Source: Metridium senile (taxonomy: Eukaryota; Cnidaria; Anthozoa; Actiniaria; Metridiidae). Taken from it: a DNA stretch of 64,000 bases. The stretch lies in the NCBI GenBank assembly GCA_949775045.1, contig OX459100.1:7105462-7169461 (forward strand), given 5' to 3'. Below are positions 55,335-64,000 of the stretch, in pieces (within the stretch, counting starts at the first letter, position 1; each line of letters starts with the position of its first letter). The translations under genes were made by a program, and so were the position numbers. The notes under the pieces were generated by a model. It was not told the origin of the DNA, did no database searches, and worked only from the letters and a program-made list of their open reading frames with translations.

Positions 55335-56588
55335 TCCTTGTTGTTGGTGTCTTGGGTGATTTAGTCCGTTGACCAGTTCTCTTGGCCTTGGGTTTGCCAC
55401 GAATACGGCACGTCAGAAGAGCACAATAGAGGAGTACAAGGGACGAGAAGAGCGCCAAATAGAAGGGGATCGTGTAGAAAACACTAAAATGTGTCCTTGG
55501 ATCAGATTCTTCGTCTGAGCTGCCTGGATAGATATCGATCCTGTTGACTTGACGTGGCACAAGCACTGGGAGCTACGGAGTATAGATAACAATTGAATAG
55601 TCAGTTCTCAATAAAGTTTTGTTAATATTCCAGTTTCATGTTTTCTATAGCAGCGCTGTACTATTTGACAAAAGGCGCATTTGCACAAGAAAACACTTTA
55701 GATTTTACTCTTTATCGGGGCTATCTCTGTGCAAATGCGCCTTTTGTCAAATAGTACAGCGGTGCTAGATAACATGAAACTGGTCAAACGAAACAACCGA
55801 ACTAAGAAACAAACAGACAAACAAACAGACAAACAAAAGAAGGAACGTACGAACAAATAAAACAAACAGATAAACAAACGAAGAAACAAACAAACGAAGA
55901 AACAAACAAAAGAAACAAACAAACAAACAAACGAAGAAACAAACAAACAAACGAAGAAACAAACAAACAAACGAAGTAACAAACAAACAAACGAAGAAAC
56001 AAACAAACAAACGAAGAAACAAACAAACAAACGAAGAAACAAACAAACAAAAACGAAGAAACAAACAAACAAACGAAGAAACAAACAAACAAACAAACAA
56101 ACAAACAAACGAAGAAACAAACAAACAAACGAACGAACAAACAAACAAACGAACAAACAAACAAACGAACAAACAAACAAACGAACAAACAAACAAACGA
56201 ACAAACAAACGAAGAAACAAACGAAGAAACAAACAGGTCAACGAAGAAACAAAATGAATAACTTTACCGAGTCTATATTGATGGATAATAGTTTGTGGGT
56301 CTTGTGTAGACTTGATGGTAACGTTTGATTGACAGGATGGGGCGTGGCCCATACCAGATGGGGACATGCTGGTAATGGGCGTGGCTGGGACGTACCAAGC
56401 TGGTTACTTTCGAGAACTTTGGAATATTTGTGTAGGTGGTTACCTAAATAACACGAAAATCAATATTAACAGTTTGCTGAAAATTCAAATATGTTAAATT
56501 TTGGTGATGAGATTTTAAGATAATTGAAAGGTGTATTTCGTAGAAAAAGCGAGGTTATCATATTTAATAGATATTATCACCATCGTAA

Positions 56589-56621
<33 letters not shown>

Positions 56622-59600
56622 CATAAATATCAACATTATAATCACCATCATCATCCTAATCACAATCGTCATCATAATCACCTCGTCATCATAATCACCA
56701 TCATAATCATCGTAATAATCTTCATCAAGAATATCACCATCACAAACGTCATCATCACCACCACCAACATAATCTCCATCTCCATTATCCCGATTATCAT
56801 CATTGCAACCGTCATCATTATTAATCATAGTTCTTATTATAATCATCATCATCACAAAAATCATCATCTCAACCGTCATCATCATCATAATAATAATAAT
56901 CATCATCATCATCATCATCATCATCTCAACCGTCATCATAATAATAATCATTATCATCATCATCATCTCAACCATAATAATAATAATAATAATCATCATC
57001 ATCATCTCAACCGTTATCATAATAATCATCATCTCAACTGTCATCATAATCATCATCATCATCTCAACCGTCATCATAATAATAATAATCATTATCATCA
57101 TCATCATCTCAACCGTCATAATAATCATCATCATCATCATCATCATCATCTCAACCGTCATAATAATCATCATCATCTCAACCGTCATCATAATAATCAT
57201 CATAATCTCAACCATTATCATAATAATCATCTTCTATTTGTATGTCTGTACCTTCCATTCGTTCAGGTAGAGATGCAGGTGACTTTGGAAACTGTCCTTT
57301 TGATTCAGCCAACACTGACGCTACATTACCATTAGCAGTGAAGTCAACAAGAGCATCCAACAGCCAGAAACAATCTGAGAACAGTAGGATACAAATTAGT
57401 TATCATGCACAATAAAATAGCTGTTAGAAATCACGCATTTTGAATGGTTTCGTTCTTTATCAGAGGACATGCCACGCGCCTTGCAGCTTTACTCAAATAT
57501 CATAATTAAAAATTAAGAAATAGAAAAATTCAAGGGCTTTTTATGCACTTTTCAAGCACAAAAACTCGATTTTCAAGGACTAAGTTTTTTGTACAGACCC
57601 CGCAGAAAATCGGTTAACATTAATTTCAATAGGAAAGTTGGAAATAACATTAAGTTTGCATCAGATTCAAGGAGCATTCCAGGAGTTTTAGCGTTTTTTC
57701 CTATTTCCAAGGGCTTTTCAAGTGCCCTTAAAAACGTGTTTTCAATTCCAGGGCTTTTCAAGGATTTTAAGGAGTAGCACAAACCCTGTAAATTACAAAA
57801 ATCAGGACAACGTTCTTGCAATTAGGTGTATATCATAAAGACTTACCTTTCTCCATGTGTGCATTGTCCATACAGTTGGAATCACCATACAAGACTACCC
57901 TGCCATGGTCTTTCTCTTTGGGTGTATATAAACCAAGCACTGGTATATTGTCTTTGACTTTAGTCTCTCCATTGACCACCTCATGTCTTTGATCGTTAAG
58001 GCTTGTGCTGATAACTAGTCCACCATCTTCTGGGAAGGTCGCTATACTAGTGCCTGATGAATAGTGTACTGAAAAGGAAGACAGAAGAAGTTAGGGTAGG
58101 GCAATGTAGATATGAAAGTCGATGGTGTTTTGACTATCATTTTTCTTATTACTGTATTCACCTACTTGCATTTAGTGTGTTAGGAATAAATTAAAAGTAC
58201 AAAAGAAAGAGTTCAGCTTCAGTGATCATCTATTGTACTTTTAATTTATTAGTAACCCACTAAATACAAATGTTCTTTTTTCGTATGACAACGTTCTTGC
58301 AAGTAGGTGTATGTATCATCATCATCTTCATTATTACCACTGTCATTGTCAAAATCATTGTCATCATTGCCAACATCACAAACACCTTCATTGTCATTAC
58401 TGATCATCATCGTCATCATCAACAACATTATCACCATCATTCACCACCATCATCCTTATTAATTTGGTCATCGTTATCATCATCATTACCATCACAAGTA
58501 TCACCACCATCATCATTATCGTCACCCTCACTATCACCACAATAATCACCACCTTCACCACCACCACAATCATCAGTATCACCACCACCACCACCACTAC
58601 TACTATAATCACCACCCTACCTTTGTGTTCTCCTATATTAAAATCGCCTTCATAGACTTGATCACTAAACGCCATCCCCCACGACTTCATCAAGTCATTA
58701 AGGGCAGGTAGATTAGCTCCACCAGTATCGGGCATCCACCACTGACGAGTATTCTCATCGTAAAACTTGATCTTGCGCATGACAGGTACATTGTACCAAT
58801 CAGCAACAATAATGACTGACAGGCCCTTCTCTTTGATGTCACGGTTTAGTTTGGTGATCTCATCAGGGAAGTACTCCTCCTCGCTGTCTACTAGGAGTAA
58901 TGTACCTGAAACATGGATACAAATATTGATTGATTGATTGATTGGATGTTTGATTGATTGGATGATTGATTGATTGATTGATTGGATGATTGATTGATTG
59001 ATTGGATGATTGATTGGATGATTGATTGATAGATTGATTATTTGATTGATTGATTCTTTGATTGATTGATTCTTTGATTGATTGATTCTTTGATTGATTG
59101 ATCACACTTCTCTAGTGTTCTGTCAATCCTGCGTGCTTTATCCAGCATGCGCGCGCGTTTTCTGTTTCTTCAATAAATCGTACCGTATTGTTTAGCATCA
59201 AAGCAAGTGAATGGTGATCCTAGTACTTCTACGTAATACCCAGCATCCCTCAGGTGCATATATAGGTCACGGAAATTGGTATGGATATGATCAGCATTCC
59301 TGGAAAGAAAAAACAATGTTATCGTCTTCTGTATAACAACCATTACCATAGTCATCATCTTCATCATTATTACCATCATTGTTATCGACACAACTATCAT
59401 TAACATCATAATTATATGATATTCTCATCACCATGATTACTTTCATTATTATCATCATCATCATTATTATTACCATCATTGTTATCTGAACACAATCATT
59501 ATTAACACAATTAAAATCGGCATCAACTGATATCCACATATTTAAATTATCACCACCACCACCACCACCATTACATAATCATCATCATTGCCCATCATTT

Positions 59601-62600
59601 TTAATAAAATCACCTTACCACATATCACCATCTTCACCATAATCAACCACATCATCATAACTATTGTCTTCATCATTACCATCATCATCCATCATTTTTA
59701 CTACAATCATCTTAATACATTATCACCATCATCATCACTAACACTATTATCATCATCACTATCACTATTGTCATCATCATCATCACTATCACTATTATCA
59801 TCATCATCATCATCACTAACACTGTTATCATCATCACTATCACTATTGTCATCATCATCATCACTAACACTGTTATCATCATCACTATCACTATTGTCAT
59901 CATCATCATCACTAACACTGTTATCATCATCACTATCACTATTGTCATCATCATCATCACTAACACTGTTATCATCATCACTATCACTATTGTCATCATC
60001 ATCATCACTAACACTGTTATCATCATCACTATCACTATTGTCATCATCATCATCACTAACACTATTATCATCATCATCATCATCACTAACACTGTTATCA
60101 TCATCACTATCACTATTGTCATCATCATCATCACTAACACTGTTATCATCATCACTATCACTATTGTCATCATCATCATCATCATCGCCATCAACGTTTA
60201 AAGATCTAAATTGCTATAAAAAGTGCAGTTTTGTTGGCTGTAAAGACTTACCAGTCAAGAGGATCATTTCTCATTTTCAGGTTATCCCTAGGGAAGTACC
60301 CTGATGGATATCGTAGATTATGGTATTGATCCCACAGAATACGTTTACTTGAAATAAACAAACAAAAACATTGTTAAACAACAACAAAATCCACTGTCTT
60401 CACTAACAGAGTTTGTCACATATAATAATTTACAAGGATTCCCTTTTGATTGTTTGCTTTTTTCTTATCTTTTATGTAGTTAATTTATTTATGTGCTTTT
60501 TTTCACCATGGTTAACATGTGTTGTTACATGTGTTTTATCCCTCAGTCTGTAAATATAGTTATAAAATTCATGAATAATTAATGAGCAATTGACAAAAGA
60601 ATTCACGTCCGTGACGGAGGTTGTAAATCTCATACAGATTTCGTCCTGATTTGCATAAGTTTCAACTTGAATTTTCTCGGCCAGATTTACATTTATCTTG
60701 ACAATTTTAGTAAAATATGAAAGAACTAACGTTGGACTTTCATAAGTTCTATACAATATTCGTCTTCGACTCGCCGTTGTATATCGGATACAGATCGGCC
60801 GCTCATATTGTATATATTACTTATTATTACGCAGTAGATAACTGCATGACCATAGTTATAGAGGAGCCACAATAGTATGACAAAACAAGGTTCAAATAAG
60901 TGCCAAAAAGTACAAACCTGCGGGGAGGTGTGGGGATGATTTTTACACGTACTGGTAGTTTGATAGTCGAAGTTCTGGCCTCAATTTCTGATTCCTGCTG
61001 ATTCAAGAAAATTCAAGTTTATTGTAATAAATTGAATATTTCTTGGTTAGTCAAAAACTATATAGTTGATGACTAATTATTATTACATGTCAAATCTACA
61101 ATATTAAGTTTTTCACAGATTTGGCATGTATTCATGATGGATGCTACTTTTGGTCAACTGAAGTTGAATTCAATAGAGTACTCAAGTATGACGTCACGAA
61201 AAAACAAATTCTGGCTTTTACAATTTGTTTTACCAATTGCGATGGACAATCACAAAAGACGTTCACACACCAAATGTGGCGAGAATTGGTCAAATACCAG
61301 CAAGAAATCTGCTATTTACTGTGTGATTGTCTTTTTTGATTGCCTATTAATCGCGAAACAAAAATCTGATATAGTGAAACCTTATTTTATGACTCCATCA
61401 GTTGAGTACTCTATGGTAGTTCACTGAGACTAATCAAATATTAGCTGAGATATGGCCACTTGAATACATAATTTCCCCATACAAATCACTGTAATTTGTG
61501 ACGTCATCAGTTGAGTACTCTATGGTTGTTCAAGACTAACCTGTGGTGGAGAGACAACTGTGATACTTATATGACCCTGGGCTATCCCTTCCCATGATGC
61601 AGCACTGTCTGCTGCCGTGATAGATACAGCTAGAAACCCTGACCATGGCCAAAGGACAGGAGAATATGTGAAGGCAACCTGGGTAGAGGAACAAAACAAA
61701 ATTAGTGGAATAAACATTACAAATACAAACGAATTTAGGAGTTGTGCTGCTATCATACATATAAATTTGCAATATATGAGAGAAGCATTAGTAGAGGCAG
61801 GACAATCTCAGTATGTGTTTTAGGGGGCTTTCATTTATTAGTGTATGGGGGAGGACGGTTGGCAATATTGAGGAGGGGGTCACATTTTCGGAAGCTATAT
61901 AGTGGGGGGTTGTCACTAATTGTATGCAGCTTTAGTAATAAACTGGGCAAATATAGGGGGGTTATGATATTTTTCACCAACCAGGGAGGGGGAGGGTTGC
62001 ATAATATTTGGAAAAGACAACACATGACCCCCCCCCCCCCCCCCCCCTTACTCTAATAAATGAAAGCAACCTTATCAAGTACCAAAACCACCTGTTTTTT
62101 ATAACTGAGAAAACACTACTGGTTGTGATTATAAATAGTTATATCAGACTTGGTGTAAAGTATTGCCAAACGAAACCATGACAACGCTAATGTAAACACT
62201 TTGTCTGTTGCTTTCTGCAGCTTCGTGAGGTACATCAGACATGACAGGTCTGAAAACTTGTCTGAACTGCACCATTTAAAGAACTTTGATATACATCTGT
62301 GTAAAGGCCCGGGCAAACAGCTTCAACATTTGCTTCAACATTGGTTTGATTTTGTTGAACACTGTAGAATGGTTGTTGAAATTGAACGATGTTGAACGTA
62401 GGGGAATAAACAGTTTCAATGACAATATTGAAATGGGTTGGCATGGGGTGACATTCAACAAAATGGAACGGATGTTGAAGCAAATGTTGAGGCCGTTTGC
62501 CTGGACCTTAATATTACAATGTTTTCTTTCAACCTTGGAATGATATTGAGCTGCAATTCAACCACTAACAAACAATACAAGTCAGAGTCCTACTAACCTC

Positions 62601-64000
62601 TATTTTATCACCATTCTGAGATTCATATGGATGCCACCTTGGCTGAAAGAAAAACAGTTAAAAATTTAACATTTTATTCACAAGAGTAATATGATTTGGA
62701 AAATGATATCTATATCTATGTCATCTCTTATTATATTTGTTCTTTCCACATCATATTGTATCTTATCATGTTATACAACAGTTCTCTTCACAGTTCCCAG
62801 CGCCATCTTGAATACAATACAATACAATACAAACAGGTTCCCATTTAAATCTGTACTTTCCCATTTAAATTTGTACTTATGCAAATTTTATTGATGTGTG
62901 CTAAACACACAGATCAACCAATCAGAGAAGTTCACTTCAGAAATAATATACTCTGATTGGTTGATCTGTGTGTTTAGCACACATCAACACAATTTGCATA
63001 AGTACAGATTTAAATGGGAAAGTACAGATTTAAATGGAAACCTGTTTACAATACAATAACTTTATTTAACGAGGGATACATAATAACCTTTAACAGTTTT
63101 CTAGCTTACGGAGCCATAAGGTGTTAAAAGGTCTGTATCATTGCAACTCAACATTCATCTTACTTTGATGCAAAGGTCTGGCTACCTTTTATGATTGGCA
63201 CAGGGAACTGTGAAGGGGGACTATTATAGGTCTTCTGAAAAACTGGCTCTGAACGCACACACACACTATTAAATTATGACTACATCAAGATACTTGTTAG
63301 TAGATGTGGGAATAAGGTGAAAATTATTGTATAGTGGTTGGTTCAAAATGTAGCTAGCCTCACAAAAGAGCCATAATAGACCTCTTTACCTTGTTTGTTG
63401 TCCCATTTCAGATCATGTGATGCTACCCTTGGGAATTGTTTCATTCACATGTAAATGATATAACACGTTCATCATAAAAGAACAATTCTCAAGGGAATGA
63501 CACTTGGTCTGAAATGGGCAATTTGCATACAGAGGTAAAGAGGTCTATTAGGAGAAGGCTTCAGTTATGTGGTGGAAGAGTGCATACAGAATAATACATT
63601 GCAAGACCAAAATGCACTCTGGGTCATAAAATATTATTTAAAGTAAAATAAGTGATGATTAGTTATTTCATTTTTAGTGCATTCCATTCAAAACAATATA
63701 CAAGCCAGTTATGGGGAGTAAATATCATTGTTTATCATTTTTATATTTTAAACTAAGAGACCCACAATGCCTTTTGGTCTTGAAAGTATTCAACATTTTT
63801 TGAAATAGCTGCAGAGGCAGCGCAGACAGGGGGGCTAGGAGCCCCCCGAGCTTTTTCAAAAAGTTGTGAGGTTTGATGCAAAATTGTTTCTGGACAAATA
63901 TTAGACCACCCTTTAAAAAACACTGAACCCCCTGAGCTGTATAATATTCTCACCTTATCTTTAATATTGCCTGTGACTCCCATACCATTTAATATTGTGA
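55315..64000 (-). CDS. MBTPS1: Site-1 protease (MBTPS1/S1P), C-terminal half, 11 exons, 5' end outside window
   Basis: Exons in transcript order: 64000-63954 (partial), 62642-62598, 61678-61541, 60997-60918, 60347-60252, 59299-59184, 58905-58621, 58068-57847, 57374-57252, 56443-56268, 55572-55315. All have GT-AG borders and the frame holds across every join, about 527 codons. S1P is the Golgi/ER subtilisin-like protease that cleaves SREBP and ATF6. This window covers the region after the catalytic domain. Strong landmarks are [90 protein letters not shown] and [11 protein letters not shown]. The last exon encodes one membrane helix ([17 protein letters not shown]) and a basic tail ending KFPFV. 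The catalytic Asp, His and Ser would lie upstream, beyond the edge. Confidence 0.97.
55631..55782. mobile_element. 152-bp fold-back MITE in the last MBTPS1 intron
   Basis: CAGTTTCATGTTTTCTATAG, then CAGCGCTGTACTATTTGACA and AAAGGCGCATTTGCACA, is mirrored on the right arm. The arms are about 58 bp. A half copy is at 36310-36390. Confidence 0.8.
55795..56250. repeat. AAACAAACGAAG array
   Basis: Imperfect 12-20 bp units of AAACAAAC and GAAGAAAC in the last MBTPS1 intron. Minus-strand Phe/Cys/Leu-rich ORFs are artefacts, although the longest (to 56367) starts in the real exon 56443-56268. Confidence 0.95.
56577..57235. repeat. (ATC/ATA)n microsatellite in an MBTPS1 intron
   Basis: Almost continuous ATT, ATC and CATCATAATAAT runs with a recurring CATCTCAACCGTCATCATAA unit of 30-60 bp at the right. 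Confidence 0.95.
57430..57830. other. Intronic sequence with TTTTCAAGG words
   Basis: GGGCTTTTCAAG occurs at about 57709 and 57751, with related TTCAAGGGC/TTTTCAAGGAC words at 57528-57575. The right edge (TTCTTGCAATTAGGTGTA, about 57815) is a solo end of the 2809-type MITE. Non-coding. Confidence 0.5.
58160..58310. mobile_element. Relative of the 2809 MITE, in an MBTPS1 intron
   Basis: Ends CACCTACTTGCA and TGCAAGTAGGTG enclose a longer inner pair (TTTAGTGTGTTAGGAATAAA with its complement). The loop word GAGTTCAGCTTCAGT matches AAGTTCAGCTTGAGT of the 2809 element. Confidence 0.7.
58311..58612. repeat. CAT/CAC microsatellite in an MBTPS1 intron
   Basis: ATCATC, CACCAC and CATTGTCATT runs fill the intron up to the donor of exon 58905-58621. 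Confidence 0.9.
58925..59100. repeat. (GATT)n tetranucleotide array in an MBTPS1 intron
   Basis: ATTGATTGATTG units with GGATGATTG and CTTTGATTG variants. Confidence 0.95.
59315..59590. repeat. ATC/ATT-rich low complexity
   Basis: Imperfect CATCATTATTACCATCATTG words, repeated at about 59360 and 59465, within an MBTPS1 intron. Confidence 0.85.
59700..60190. repeat. 60-bp higher-order TCA minisatellite in an MBTPS1 intron
   Basis: About eight near-perfect copies of a 57-60 bp unit, CACTAACACTGTTATCATCA then TCACTATCACTATTGTCATC and ATCATCAT, ending 60 bp before exon 60347-60252. Confidence 0.95.
61120..61530. repeat. Inverted GAGTACTC words in an MBTPS1 intron
   Basis: CAATAGAGTACTCAAGTATGACGTCA (about 61169) is mirrored by TGACTCCATCAGTTGAGTACTCTATGG (61390) and by TGACGTCATCAGTTGAGTACTCTATGG (61499), read in parts. 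It looks like a decayed fold-back with a direct duplication of one end. Confidence 0.55.
61822..62073. mobile_element. Fold-back element with GGGGGCTTTCATTTATTAG ends
   Basis: AGGGGGCTTTCATTTATTAG on the left and CTAATAAATGAAAGCAACC on the right are inverted. The right end contains a 22-nt poly-C tract. In an MBTPS1 intron. Confidence 0.7.
62303..62510. mobile_element. 208-bp fold-back element (AAAGGCCCGGGCAAAC ends)
   Basis: AAAGGCCCGGGCAAACAGCT, TCAACATTTGCTTCAACAT on the left pairs with ATGTTGAAGCAAATGTTGA and GTTTGCCTGGACCTT on the right. The interior has further TTGAAC/GTTCAA pairs. Confidence 0.75.
62831..63047. mobile_element. 217-bp fold-back element with ~95-bp arms
   Basis: AACAGGTTCCCATTTAAAT, TTGTACTTATGCAAATT and GTGTGCTAAACACACAGATC are mirrored on the right around AACCAATCAGAG. 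ACAATACAATAC flanks both sides. Confidence 0.85.
63374..63550. mobile_element. Fold-back MITE (AATAGACCTCTTTACC ends), copy 2
   Basis: TAATAGACCTCTTTACC and GGTAAAGAGGTCTATTA are perfect complements. Inner arms TCCCATTTCAGATCA and GTCTGAAATGGGCA pair as in the 47560 copy. It lies in the first complete MBTPS1 intron of the window. Confidence 0.85.

Noticed and set aside
55698..56204. Phe/Cys/Leu-rich ORFs on -
   Set aside because: Translation of the AAACAAACGAAG array.
56577..57270. Ile- and Met-rich ORFs over 150 codons on both strands
   Set aside because: Pure trinucleotide repeat translation inside an MBTPS1 intron.
59588..60304. Long Ser/Leu-rich ORF of 238 codons on +
   Set aside because: It is a translation of the 60-bp TCA array and runs antisense through a real MBTPS1 exon.

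Overview
The window is animal nuclear DNA. It has spliced genes with GT-AG introns, very large non-coding spaces, many microsatellites and minisatellites, and dozens of fold-back (MITE-like) elements. Recognisable genes are the C-terminal half of site-1 protease (MBTPS1), a complete FANK1 (fibronectin III plus ankyrin) and a 7-TM protein of the PRRT3/PRRT4 type. Gene content and short repeat signatures (for example CCCTGGGAACGAGG-type ends) point to an early-branching marine invertebrate. My best guess is a cnidarian, with a sponge not excluded. This is an impression, not a placement.

Layout. 1-10.85 kb: no convincing gene, only tandem repeats and inverted-repeat elements. 10.85-12.28 kb (-): an intronless BACK-kelch protein without a BTB domain. 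12.7-23.4 kb: a cluster of six small single-exon genes for secreted proteins. Three (14.7 kb -, 17.6 kb +, 20.5 kb -) share a conserved C-terminal Cys/His domain and end in KDEL or REEL, which are ER-retrieval signals. A fourth (13.3 kb +) has a related Cys/His pattern without the tail. Two more (16.1 and 23.1 kb +) form a second small secreted family. Every one of the six has a kappaB-like G3-4/C3-4 site upstream. A 1.68 kb near-perfect palindrome flanked by TTAA lies between the last two genes. 24.8-31 kb: two Mutator-like fold-back elements with intact 9-bp target duplications, and an intronless ankyrin protein with a PP1-docking-type motif (26.7-27.4 kb -).

31.7-37.3 kb: FANK1 on + in three exons, with a possible tiny two-exon gene head-to-head on -. 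37.3-44.3 kb: repeats, a small basic single-exon ORF (41.15 kb +), and AT-rich sequence with no visible gene. 44.4-45.35 kb (-): the PRRT-like 7-TM gene. 45.5-54.9 kb: repeats and MITEs only. 55.3-64.0 kb (-): eleven exons of MBTPS1, continuing past the right edge. Its introns are filled with trinucleotide arrays and MITEs.

The most interesting unit is the 12.7-23.4 kb cluster. It looks like a locally duplicated set of small secretory-pathway proteins. They carry variable, lysine-rich, amphipathic N-terminal segments, a constant Cys/His C-terminal domain, ER-retrieval tails, and promoters that share Rel/NF-kappaB-like sites. I infer a co-regulated defence or ER-stress effector set; no family name was recognised. 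All alignments and counts were made by eye.
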